A stretch of 64,000 nucleotides of DNA, taken from assembly GCF_039535475.1 (NCBI RefSeq), contig NZ_BAAAXG010000026.1, forward strand, positions 186,001-250,000. The letters run 5' to 3'. The translations under genes and the position numbers were made by a program. Positions within the stretch are counted from its first letter, which is position 1. Every line of letters starts with the position of its first letter. Of this stretch, positions 38,296 to 47,346 are shown one piece after another. The notes beneath the pieces were generated by a model. That model searched no databases. It was given only the letters and a program-made list of their open reading frames with translations, and was not told where the DNA came from. This stretch comes from Streptomyces showdoensis (GTDB lineage: Bacteria; Actinomycetota; Actinomycetes; Streptomycetales; Streptomycetaceae).

Positions 38296-39060
38296 CTACT
38301 TGACCGCCAGCACGATCGTGTCCGACGGCGAGGCCCAGACCGTGCGGGCCTCGCCGAAGCCGGCGGCGCGCAGGGTGTCGGCGTGCCAGCGAGGCGCGGG
38401 CATGTCGCCGTCGGCGTGCTCGCCGTAGATCTCGAAGCGGCGGGCGGTGGGCCCGGCGAGGACCGGGTCCGCGGCGGCGAGGGCCCACCAGTCGGCCCAG
38501 TCGAGCGCGCCCGCGGCCTTCGCCTCGTCCATCCGCGCGTGGCGCTGGGCCCGCTCGGCGGCGTTGATGCGCGGGGTGCCCTGGTCGATCATGTGGTCGG
38601 CGTTCATGAACACCCCGCCCTCCCGCACGATCCCGGCCAGCTGCCCGTAGAGCGCGGCCAGCGGCTCGCTGTGCAGCCAGTGGAGGGCGGTGGCCGTGAG
38701 GACGGCGTCGTACGAGTCGTACGGCAGCGCCTCGGCCCAGCGGGGGTCCTTGAGGTCGGCGGTCACGAAGCCCACCCGCTCGTCGCCGGCGAAGTACCCC
38801 TCGGCGATGGCGAGCAGGGCGGGGTCGAGGTCGACGCCCGTGCTGGTGGCCTTCGGGAACCGACGGAGCAGCCGGTCCGTAATACTTCCCGTACCGCAGG
38901 CGAGGTCGAGCACGCGGGGCTCCGGCCCGACGAGCGCCTCGACCATGTCGAGCATCACGCGGAACCGCTCCTCGCGGTCCGGCATGTACCACTCCTGCTG
39001 ACGGTCCCAGCTCTGCTGCCAGGCCGCCCAGTCGGTTCCGGTCACCGCCGCGTCCGTCAT
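38296..39060 (-). CDS. class I SAM-dependent methyltransferase
   Basis: 254 aa. Methyltransf_25/11-type Rossmann fold: motif I RVLDLACGTGSITDRLL, acidic motif STGVDLDPALL, motif II FVTADLKDPRWAEAL, and YDAVLTATALHWL as in SAM enzymes acting on small molecules or quinone-like compounds. The C-terminus (WHADTLRAAGFGEARTVW) is the usual cap. The substrate is unknown. It is divergent from the CGNR gene, as in the S. coelicolor neighbourhood I recall. Confidence 0.93.
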   Translation of the reverse strand: MTDAAVTGTDWAAWQQSWDRQQEWYMPDREERFRVMLDMVEALVGPEPRVLDLACGTGSITDRLLRRFPKATSTGVDLDPALLAIAEGYFAGDERVGFVTADLKDPRWAEALPYDSYDAVLTATALHWLHSEPLAALYGQLAGIVREGGVFMNADHMIDQGTPRINAAERAQRHARMDEAKAAGALDWADWWALAAADPVLAGPTARRFEIYGEHADGDMPAPRWHADTLRAAGFGEARTVWASPSDTIVLAVK

Positions 39061-39155
39061 CGCTCCACCCTCATCCTCAACGTAATACCCTCAAAGTGAA
39101 CGTGTCACTTACGCTCCCCCGCATCGACCCTAGACCGCCGGAGTAAGGACTACAA

Positions 39156-39785
39156 GTGGAACTGGCCTATTACTCGGATTACGCCGTCCGCCTGGTCAAC
39201 ACCGAGGAGCCGGCCCGCTCCAAGGACTCCCTGACCTCGGTCGAGGCGGTCCGGGAGCTCTTCGGCGCCGCCTCCCAGATGGCCCGGCGGGTGACGGACA
39301 CCGACGTGACCCGCTTCCGCGGCGTGCGCGCCCGGCTGCGCGCGGTCTTCACGGCGGCCGACGAGGGCGACCACACCCAGGCCGTGGACCTGCTGAACTC
39401 CCTCCTCCTGGAGTTCCCGGTCAGCCCCCAGATCTCCGGCCACGACTACCTGGACGAGGACGGCCGGCCGCGGTGGCACATGCACCTCGCCGACCACCCG
39501 TCGAACGCGACCGCGGGCTACGCCGCCATCGCGGCGATGGGCCTCGCCTTCCACCTCACCGAGTTCGGCGCCGACCGCCTCGGCCTGTGCCAGGCCGCGC
39601 CCTGCCGCAACGCCTACCTCGACACCTCGACCAACCGCTCCCGCCGCTACTGCTCCGACCGCTGCGCCACCCGCGCCAACGTGGCCGCCTACCGCGCCCG
39701 CAAGCGCCTGGAGGCCGAGCGCGCCGAGCCGACCGGCCGCACCGCGGAGACCAGCCAGGCGAGCACCACCCCGATCGACCGCTGA
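39156..39785 (+). CDS. CGNR zinc-finger / ABATE-domain protein
   Basis: 209 aa, GTG start with AAGGA 6 nt upstream. The N-terminal about 150 residues are an ABATE-like domain (LAYYSDYAVRLVNTEEP, SVEAVRELFGAA). The C-terminus is the CGNR-type treble zinc finger: LGLCQAAPCRNAYLDTS then YCSDRCATRANVAAYRARK, with two Cys pairs. Such proteins are thought to be stress-response transcription regulators. The last 97 nt overlap the end of the convergent sodX gene. Confidence 0.9.
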   Translation: MELAYYSDYAVRLVNTEEPARSKDSLTSVEAVRELFGAASQMARRVTDTDVTRFRGVRARLRAVFTAADEGDHTQAVDLLNSLLLEFPVSPQISGHDYLDEDGRPRWHMHLADHPSNATAGYAAIAAMGLAFHLTEFGADRLGLCQAAPCRNAYLDTSTNRSRRYCSDRCATRANVAAYRARKRLEAERAEPTGRTAETSQASTTPIDR

Positions 39786-40111
39786 CGCCCGGGGGTGACG
39801 GGCCGGTACCGCGCCCGCACCCGCCCGAGCACCAGCTGCGCCGGTACGACGCCGAAGACCCGGCTGTCCCCCTCGGCGTCCGGGTTGTCCCCCAGCACCC
39901 ACCACCCGCCGTCCCGGCGCTCGACCAGCCGCTTCACGATCAGCAGATCCTGCTGCAGCGGATGCCGCAGCACGGCCACGTTCCCGGGCCGCAACCGCGC
40001 CCCGTACTGCACGAACAGCTGATCGCCGTGGAGCAGGGTGGGCACCATCGACACCCCCGTCACCTCGGCGATCCCGAACGGGGCCCCGGGCTCCCGCCCC
40101 GATCCCACCAT
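39689..40111 (-). CDS. sodX: nickel superoxide dismutase maturation protease SodX
   Basis: 140 aa. Signal peptidase (S26/S24-like) fold with Ser in TGVSMVPTLLHGD (about residue 21) and Lys in LLIVKRLVERRDGGW (about 60), plus WVLGDNP. SodX removes the 14-residue leader of pro-NiSOD to expose the His1 ligand. It is divergently paired with sodN across a 142-bp gap, the arrangement seen in Streptomyces. Its 3' end overlaps the CGNR gene antisense by 97 nt. Confidence 0.92.
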   Translation of the reverse strand: MVGSGREPGAPFGIAEVTGVSMVPTLLHGDQLFVQYGARLRPGNVAVLRHPLQQDLLIVKRLVERRDGGWWVLGDNPDAEGDSRVFGVVPAQLVLGRVRARYRPVTPGRQRSIGVVLAWLVSAVRPVGSARSASRRLRAR

Positions 40112-40253
40112 CGATTACCTCCCGGTCCGATCGTCCACGAGTCCCACACCACCCCTGGACTTTTGTCCTAAGCCCTAGGGGGCGCTCGCGAAAACGTGCT
40201 TCTCACCGAGTAATGTCCCACCTGAGAAGACGATCACGAGGAAGGACAGCAGC

Positions 40254-40649
40254 ATGCTCTCCCGCCTGTTTGCCCCCAAGGTGAAGGTCAGCGCCCACTG
40301 CGACCTCCCCTGCGGCGTGTACGACCCGGCCCAGGCCCGCATCGAGGCCGAGTCGGTCAAGGCCGTACAGGAGAAGTACCAGGCCAACGAGGACCCGCAC
40401 TTCCGCGCCCGCGCCACGGTCATCAAGGAGCAGCGCGCGGAGCTCGCGAAGCACCACGTGTCGGTGCTGTGGAGCGACTACTTCAAGCCCCCGCACTTCG
40501 AGAAGTACCCCGAGCTGCACACGCTCATCAACGACACCCTGAAGGCCCTGTCGGCGGCCAAGGCCTCGACGGACCCGAAGACGGGCGAGAAGGCGCTGGA
40601 GCTCATCGCCGAGATCGACCGCATCTTCTGGGAGACGAAGAAGGCCTGA
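40254..40649 (+). CDS. sodN: nickel-containing superoxide dismutase
   Basis: 131 aa. The precursor MLSRLFAPKVKVSA is followed by the nickel hook HCDLPCGVY; after cleavage His1, Cys2 and Cys6 bind nickel. The rest is the four-helix bundle (ARIEAESVKAVQEKY to DRIFWETKKA) that forms a hexamer. It removes superoxide in the cytosol. RBS GAGGAAGGA lies upstream of the ATG. In S. coelicolor sodN mRNA is also targeted by the small RNA s-SodF from the sodF 3' end; whether the site is kept here needs comparison. SodX is the required processing enzyme. Confidence 0.98.
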   Translation: MLSRLFAPKVKVSAHCDLPCGVYDPAQARIEAESVKAVQEKYQANEDPHFRARATVIKEQRAELAKHHVSVLWSDYFKPPHFEKYPELHTLINDTLKALSAAKASTDPKTGEKALELIAEIDRIFWETKKA

Positions 40650-40669
40650 CCTCCGGTCATCCCTTCCGG

Positions 40670-40693
40670 CCCGCGGTCCCCGTGACCGCCGGG
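40670..40693 (+). terminator. hairpin after sodN
   Basis: CCCG-CGGTC (40670-40678) pairs with GACCG-CCGGG (40684-40693) with one bulged base and a 5-nt loop, 20 nt after the stop. Confidence 0.65.
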
Positions 40694-40825
40694 TCCTCCT
40701 CGCCGCACCCGCCCCGCAGGCCGCCGCACACGGCGCCCCTGGGGGACGGGTGCGGTCTGCGTTCAGGCGCCGGCCCTTCCGCTACGTCCCACCGGCCCCG
40801 GCCGCCGCTCACTACGCTCACGGGC

Positions 40826-41365
40826 ATGACCATGCCTTCACCCCCACACCTGACCCCGGAAGCCGCCCGGGCCCTCCAGGGCATGATCCGGACACAGATC
40901 GGGCCGGGGCTCACCGAGCGGGAGCTCGACGCGGTCGAGGCGCGGTTCGGCTTCACCTTCGCGGTCGACCACCGCGTCTTCCTCTCGGCCGGCCTGTTCC
41001 GCGCCGAGCACGAGCAGGCCGACACCCTGTTCGACCAGGTGCTGGCCGAACTCGGTCTCCTCCAGACCCTCCCCGCCGACATCACCGACCTCCCCTGGGA
41101 GGCGGCCCGCTGGGAGCTCGTCCGCTGGTGGCTCCAGCTGATCGTGAACGGCAGCCTGGCCCCCGGCGCCGGCGGTGACCTGATCACGTACGAAGGGTGG
41201 GGCGCCCTGGCCCGGCCTCACACGCTCAGGCCGCTGGTCGACAGGACCGAGGCGTACAACGACTGGGCCGCGATCCGACTCGGCGACGACCGGAAACCCC
41301 TGGCGGACTCGATCGTCGAGGAGGCCGGCCACCTGCTCGCCGGGCCCTGGCCGCCGCGGGAGTGA
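40826..41365 (+). CDS. uncharacterised protein with SUKH/SMI1-like N-terminus
   Basis: 179 aa from ATG 40826 (second ATG 40832). GLTERELDAVEARFGFTFAVDHRVFLSAGL resembles the opening helix and strand of SMI1/KNR4 (SUKH) proteins, which often neutralise toxins, but the usual W-P-x-W segment after it is replaced by a helical stretch ending WEAARWELVRWWLQLIVNG. A TACGCT -10-like box ends 7 nt before the ATG and there is no ribosome-binding site, so the mRNA may be leaderless. It ends 3 nt before a short, apparently residual frame on the other strand. Confidence 0.65.
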   Translation: MTMPSPPHLTPEAARALQGMIRTQIGPGLTERELDAVEARFGFTFAVDHRVFLSAGLFRAEHEQADTLFDQVLAELGLLQTLPADITDLPWEAARWELVRWWLQLIVNGSLAPGAGGDLITYEGWGALARPHTLRPLVDRTEAYNDWAAIRLGDDRKPLADSIVEEAGHLLAGPWPPRE

Positions 41366-41367
41366 TA

Positions 41368-41508
41368 TCACCGGCGACAGACGAGGACGCCGCCACGGCA
41401 GGTGATCCCGTACGCCCCGTGCCGGGCGATGTGGTCGGCCACCAGCGTGCGGGCTCGGTCGATGGTCGCGTCGAAGGGCACGTGCAGGAGCTGGAAAACG
41501 GAGCCGTC
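41368..41508 (-). other. short in-frame continuation downstream of the STAND gene stop
   Basis: Reading on through the TGA at 41511-41509, the STAND frame stays open for 46 more codons (DGSVFQLLHVPFDATIDRA and onward, ending GGVLVCRR) to TGA 41368. The residues look protein-like and may be a small separate gene starting at an internal GTG, or the original C-terminus cut off by a stop. No ribosome-binding site is evident. Confidence 0.35.
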
Positions 41509-44500
41509 TCAGCCCGTCGTGCCAGCCCCCGGCCCCGTTGGGGCCAGCGTGGCCGCGGCGATGTCGGAGTAGTCGGCCCAAGCCTCGAAGCGTTGGCGGT
41601 GGAGGGCGCTCGTGTTCTGCATGACCTCGCGCCGCAGCGCCGTGACCAGCTTCGACTCCAGCTCGGCGTTCAGGCGGCCCATCGCTCGGAGCGTGTGCGC
41701 CATGGAGACCGCCTGGTACGGCAGCAGCCGTGGCGACGTGCTGCCCGGGTCACGCGCGTAGGCGTACAGCATGCCCTCGAAGTGCGGGGTCGCCAGGTTC
41801 ACCGCGCTCGCGCCGTACCAGTCGCGGACGATGGTCGCGCACAGCTGCGGTACGGATTCCTTCGCCCCGGGCTCGTCCTCGCCCAGTCCTCTCGCGATGG
41901 CGAGCGCGCGACCCGCGCTCGCCGCGAGCAGCGAACGCTGGACCGGCGGCGTGAGCACGGCGTCCGGGGAGGAGAGCAGCGCGCCCCAGAACGCCCTTTC
42001 GTCCGCTGGCCGGGCACCGACCATCCGGATCGCACCGCCCAGCGCGACGTGACGCTCATACCGGGACAGCCCGGCGAACGCGGCGAGCACCTCCGACCGG
42101 TCGGCGAAGGCCGGACGTGAGGCGAGGACGAGGTACCGCCCGATGACGGCCGGGGCGGTGAGGCCGACCGGTGACAGGGCGGCCCGGCATTCCTCGCTGC
42201 CGGCGAAGCCGTGCAGCTCGAAGAGGGCGTCCGAGGTGCGACAGGCCGCACCGATGTCGTCGCGCACGATCTCCCGTCGGTCGGTGGAGGCCGCGGTGCG
42301 CTCTCTGCCCCGGAGGAATTCCTCCAGGGCGGAGGGCTCGAGCTCGGTCCACCCGCGGACGGACTCGGCCACGTGCACGGGCGCGCGCCGCTCCTGCGCC
42401 ACGGCGAGATCGCGGAGCTCGGCGCCCAGCAGCTGACGACGGAAGTCCGGCGCCAGCTCCGCCGCGTGGGAGGCGAGGACGTGGGACAGGAGCACGTACT
42501 GCTCCAGCCCGCGCGCGAGGGTGTTCCGAGCCACGACGTCCAGGTGCTCGCCCAGACACCGGCGCACCGCCGGGAGCGCTCCTCCGAGCGTCCGGGAGTC
42601 GCCGACCGTCGAGAAGAGGGCGGTGAACTCGTCCGCGGTGAGCAGGGGCAGGTCCCAGGCGAGCGTGTCGCCTCTCAGGCGGTCGCCGATGACCTCCTCC
42701 AGGCGCCCGCTCAGCTCGGCCTCCCCGTGGGTGTCCGCCCACGCCATCAGGCGAACCAGGTGCCCGACGTGTCGGTTGGCGAGCGCGTCGCGGAGTTCGG
42801 GCCAGGCTTCGGCGCTCGCGAGCCGGTCCCGGAACGCCGTCGCCAGCTCCGGACGCCTCCGCTGCAGGAAGGCGTGGTACTGGATCACCTCGTCAGGTCC
42901 CCGGCGCATGCAGTGACGCACCACCTCGGGGATCGACGCGCCGACCCGCTCCGCCATGACGGCGACGAACTCGGCGCTCCGCTCCGCGATCTCGCCGGCC
43001 CGGAAGCAGCTGCCCAGGTCGGACGAGCTGGCCCGGCTCATTTCCTCCGCCACGTCGGCGGCCCGGACGTCGAAGAGGATGGCGAACAGCCTCCTGCCCA
43101 GCTCGTCGTCGAACTGGCGGGCGGCCAGCCCGACGTTCAGCAAGGACCAGACCGGCGCGTCGTAGGACCAGGCGATGAACTCCTGCCGTACCACGGGCTG
43201 CTTGAGCAGGGTGCTGAAGAAGGCGGCAGTTCGTGGGAGCAGCTTGAGGAACTGCAGGAAGTGCATGACCTCCGGCGGTGAAGACTGCTGGACCTTGGCG
43301 GCCAGGAGTTCCTGCTCCAGGGAGAGCTGGTGGTCGATGTCCGGGAGCCGCGCGACACCGAGGGAGTCGAGCTGGCGGGTCGTCCGCGACAGGTTGGACA
43401 GATTGGCCCCCGCGAGGACGTCCTCGCGGATGACGCCGTCCACGACCAGGTGCGCGAGGAGCCGCACGGCGTCGGTGCGGCGTCCGGCCTGGACGAGTCG
43501 CGAGGCGATCCCGCAGGCGACATAGGGCTCGGTGACCGCGATCTGCTTCAGCTCCGCGGAGTCGGTCGATACGCCCAGCGCGCGCAGCAGCAGCCGCGCC
43601 ACCGCCGGATGCCCCAGGGTGTAGTAGCGCTCGCGGGAGTGGACGAGACCTTCCATGACGAGCGTCGACAGGCCGTTGGAGACGAGCGAGCCGGCGCTCA
43701 GGCCGAACTCGTACCGTCCGGCCGTGGCCAGGCGGCGCAGGTTCTCTTCCTCTTCGGCGCTGCGACCGGTGAGATACCGCGACCGGATGAAGGCGACGGC
43801 GTCCTGCTGGGAGAGCGCGGTGGCGCCGGCCGCCAGCCGGCCGATGCTTCCGCGCATCGCCAGCGCGAACGTCACCAGGTCGGGGAACGTCTCCTTCCAA
43901 CTCATGAGGGCGCCGCCCGACGGCAGGGCCAGGGCGGCATGGGCGAAGGCATCCGTCCGGCGCCACACGGCGAGCAGCGACCTGTCGCTGACGGTGAGCC
44001 TCACGGTCGGCACGCGGTTGTCGTGCTCGTCGCGCCGGGAGAGCAGCAGCATGAAACCGCGACCGCAGGTGGCCAGCCAGTGATTGACGAGGTTCCGTTC
44101 CAGACGGGCATCGAGGTGTGTGTTGTCGACGATGAGCAGTCTGCCCGGCTCGTCGAGGGTGCTGAGGCGGTCGAGCAGCAACGTCGTGTCGGTGGCGCTG
44201 AACGGCGTGTTGAGACTCGCCAGGTCGACGTAGAAGGCCGTGTCCGCCCGCTCGGCGTCCCGTCCGACCATGGCCGCCAGCGTGGTCTTCCCCGTGCCCG
44301 ACTCTCCGGAGACGCGGGCGATGCGGCGCGTGCTCAGGTGATCGACGACCTCGTGCAACTCGGGCAGCGGGGCGGTCGTGGCGGCGCCGTACTCGTCACG
44401 CTGCAAGGCGATGGTCGCCGGGTCGCCGTCGCCGTAGACATCGGCATCGTCGATCCGGACGAAGGGCGCGATCGACGGGACGGGGTCCGTGCCTTCCGCT

Positions 44501-45508
44501 TCGGCAGGGGGCAGTAACCGGGCGAGCAAGGCGTACAACACCTCGGCCGAGGCGCGGGCCGCGAACCGCTTGTGCCGATCGTCCTTGTCGCTGTCGGCGT
44601 GATCCATGACGCCCTTGGCGATCAGGCAGTACGGCACCCGATGCTGGTGCGCCACCGTGGCGACGGTGGCCGCCTCCATCTCCACCGCGGCGATCTTTCG
44701 CGCCCCCATGCGCTGCAACCGGGCCCACAGCCCGGGATCGGCGACCACCGCGCTCCCCGACGCCATCGGGGCCGCCACCACCTCGAAGGGCAGACGCCGC
44801 GGCCCGTCCACATCGTCGTACAACCGCCTCTGCACCGACTCGGCGCCCTGGTCGGTCAACTCCAGCCCGGCGCGGGCACGGCCGATCCATCCCCCCTGTT
44901 CCCATTGCCGCAGCCGCGCCCCCCCATGTGCCTTCCGGGAAGTACCGGCGAAGCGCGGGGTGGCTCCGCGGATCCTGGCCCCGGTACAAGCGTTCCAACA
45001 GCCACGGCAACGCGTCCTCGTCGTCGGCCGGGCGGTGGCTGGGCAGCCCGCTGGGCGTGAAGTCCTGCACCGCGTGAAGCCACCGGTGGTCCAGCCGGAA
45101 CTGCCGATGGTCGCCTTTCAGCCCTGCCGGGGACTGCTTGCCCTCGTCCCATTCGTAGACCGGGTCGGCCACCACGACGTCCCCGAGGGCCACCTCGTCG
45201 GGGTTGCCCGCGCACACCCCGCACATGGCCAGGCATCCGGGCTGCAACAGCTGGGTCAACGCGGTGACGATGGGCGCCGTTTCCCGGCTGCCCATGTGCG
45301 TCGATCGCGCCAACGCCACCGAGAGGCGGCGGCCGTCCGCTCGACGGTACTCACCCCACCAGTACGGGGCCGGTCCCCCCGCGCCGCGCTCCTCCCACCG
45401 CGCCACCCCAGGGTCGCCGGACACCCCGGCGAGGCCCGCGGCCTTCGCCGCTGCCAGCTCCTCCGGCAACGTGGCGATGACCAAAACGTCGACCCGGTCC
45501 ACCGACAC
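41509..45508 (-). pseudogene. nucleoside-phosphorylase-like / STAND NTPase protein, frameshifted
   Basis: Two adjoining frames make one gene. From GTG 45508: phosphorylase-superfamily domain (VDVLVIATLPEELAAAKAAG ... MCGVCAGNPDEVALGDVVVADP). The frame is lost at a run of seven C (44919-44925, G on the coding strand) and the rest continues in the next frame: IAAVEMEAATVATVA, then a STAND ATPase with P-loop VSGESGTGKTTLAAMV and Walker B RLLIVDNTHLD, then about 750 aa of alpha-helical repeat. Removing one G restores a 1332-aa frame. Fusions of MTAN/PNP-like domains to STAND modules are sensor-effector proteins of conflict systems. It is inactive as read, unless the indel is a sequencing error or a phase switch. 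Confidence 0.8.
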
Positions 45509-45808
45509 CTGGAGGCCACACCTCTCCGAACAATGCGGCCCGGTACCAGGCCCCCCGAATCGGACGAGGGCGTCCCGAGTCTCGTGAAACCTCGGTGACG
45601 ACCCGTTCGTACTCTATGCCGCGGTGCCGACGGGCTCCAGGGATCCGTCGATGAGTGAGGGTTTCCAGGGGCGGTCGATTCCCGGCCGCTGCCCCGCCCC
45701 CCTTGAAGTCGGCGGCAAGGTTTCGGCAAGGGCCCCGCAAGGGGGTGGACGGGGGTGTGGGGGAGGTTCGTCGGCGGACTGGTCGGGTGAGCCGAGGCGG
45801 GGGTTGTG
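45509..45808. other. 300-bp divergent intergenic region
   Basis: Separates the phosphorylase-STAND gene and the GT-B-like gene. No gene, RNA or clear promoter pair is visible; GAGGCGGGGG before 45809 is a possible ribosome-binding site. Confidence 0.5.
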
Positions 45809-47035
45809 ATGGACGGAGTGGTCAGGAATCCGGCGCAGTGGGTGACCCTGCAGGGGTGCCGCAAGGTGCTGGTGGTCGTGCACACCGAGGTGTACGGGCG
45901 ACGGTTGCGGGAGCTGCTGCCGTTGCTGGCGGCGGATCTGCGGGTGCAGGTCGCCTTCACCGTCGCGCCGCACGCCTTCAACGGCGGGGCCCTGCGGGCG
46001 CTGCACGGGCTCGGCGGGGTCGTGCTGCCGTGGGAGGAGGCGGTGCGCGGCGAGTTCGACCTCGCGCTCGCGGCCGGCTCGCAGGGAGTGGAGCGGCTGC
46101 GGGCGCCGCTCGTCCGGCTGCCGCACGGGGCCGGGCACATGAAGCTGGCGCGGGTCGCGGACGCGCGGCGGCCGGGTGAGCCCCGGGGGGTCGGGGGGAT
46201 GGGGCGGTCGTACCTGATGTGGGGCGACCGGGTGGTACCCGCCGCGTACGCCGTGGCCCATCGGGAGGATCTGGAGCTGCTGCGCGCGTCCTGCCCCGAG
46301 GCGCTGCCCGTCACGGAGGTCGTCGGGGACGGCGTCCACGACCGGATCGCCGCCAGTCTGCCGCTGCGCGAGCGCTACCGGATGGCGCTGGGGCTGCGCC
46401 CCGGCGAGCGGCTGGTCCTCGTGTCGTCGACGTGGGGGCTCGGCTCGTCGTTCAACCGGCTGGACGCGCTGCTGCCGCGGCTGCTCGCCGAGTTGCCGGA
46501 CCGCGCGTACCGGATCGCGGTGCTCGTCCATCCCAACGTCTGGTCGGGGCACGGCGACTGGCAGGTACGGGCCTGGCTGGACACCCTGCGGCGGCGCGGC
46601 ATCACTCTGGTGACGCCGGACGCCGACTGGCGGCCGTTGCTGGTCGCGGCGGACTGGGTGATCGGCGACCACGGCTCGGTCACGCTGTACGCCACGATGA
46701 CGCCGGCCGCGATCCTGCTGGCCCGCTTCCCCGAGGAGGACGTCAATCCGGCCTCCCCCGGCGCCGAACTGGCCCGGGTCGCCCCGGCGCTCTCCCCCGC
46801 GCACCCGCTGGCGGAGCAGCTGGCGTACGCGGCGGCGGAGTACCCGGCGGAGGCGTACGCGCGGATCGCGGGCCGGATCTCCTCCGAGCCGGGGCGGTTC
46901 AACGCGAACATGCGACGGCTGCTGTACCGGATCCTCCGGCTCGGCGAGCCCGCGTACGAGCCGGCCACGGCCCCGCTGCCGGACCCGCCCGCGCTGGACT
47001 CGGGCACGGACGACCGGTCGGGAGCCTGCGCGTGA
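45809..47035 (+). CDS. GT-B-fold glycosyltransferase/glycerophosphotransferase-like protein
   Basis: 408 aa from ATG 45809 (GTG 45806 also possible). An N-terminal half with KVLVVVHTEVYGRRLRELLPLLAADLRVQVAFTVAP, and a C-terminal half with RLVLVSSTWGLGSSFNRLD, YRIAVLVHPNVW and DWVIGDHGSVTLYATM, give the two Rossmann-like domains of CDP-glycerol glycerophosphotransferase or UDP-GlcNAc epimerase relatives. The GDHGS/HPN pair recalls the phosphotransferase group. Substrate and pathway are not known. Its stop overlaps a small downstream gene (GTGA). Confidence 0.7.
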   Translation: MDGVVRNPAQWVTLQGCRKVLVVVHTEVYGRRLRELLPLLAADLRVQVAFTVAPHAFNGGALRALHGLGGVVLPWEEAVRGEFDLALAAGSQGVERLRAPLVRLPHGAGHMKLARVADARRPGEPRGVGGMGRSYLMWGDRVVPAAYAVAHREDLELLRASCPEALPVTEVVGDGVHDRIAASLPLRERYRMALGLRPGERLVLVSSTWGLGSSFNRLDALLPRLLAELPDRAYRIAVLVHPNVWSGHGDWQVRAWLDTLRRRGITLVTPDADWRPLLVAADWVIGDHGSVTLYATMTPAAILLARFPEEDVNPASPGAELARVAPALSPAHPLAEQLAYAAAEYPAEAYARIAGRISSEPGRFNANMRRLLYRILRLGEPAYEPATAPLPDPPALDSGTDDRSGACA

Positions 47036-47346
47036 CCGCCGCCGCGGCGTGCGAGGAGCTGCTGTGCGTCGCGCTCGACGGCGGCGCGAGCGAGGCCTGG
47101 CTGCAGTGCGCGGACGTGCTGGCCGCCCCGGACGCCCTCCCCCACCCGGCGGCCGTGCGGCTCGCCGGGGCCGTGCTGCTGAGGTATCCGGGGTGCCTGG
47201 TGAGCGTCGTACGACGGGCCGAGGGCGGGTTCGTCCTCGGGCTGCGGGTGAGCGGGTCCGGGAGCGTGAGCCTGGTGGTCGTGCTCAGGGAAGCGGGTCC
47301 GTCCCGGCCAGGCGGGCGCGCAGCCGCGTCGCGTCGGACTCGCTGA
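47032..47346 (+). CDS. small hypothetical protein coupled to the GT-B-like gene
   Basis: 104 aa from GTG 47032, sharing GTGA with the preceding stop codon. The sequence (CEELLCVALDGGASEAWLQCADVLAA and AVRLAGAVLLRYPGCLVSVV) looks like a folded small domain, followed by a basic tail that overlaps the end of the convergent NB-ARC-TPR gene by 62 nt. I recognise no family. Coupling is the main support. Confidence 0.5.
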   Translation: MTAAAACEELLCVALDGGASEAWLQCADVLAAPDALPHPAAVRLAGAVLLRYPGCLVSVVRRAEGGFVLGLRVSGSGSVSLVVVLREAGPSRPGGRAAASRRTR

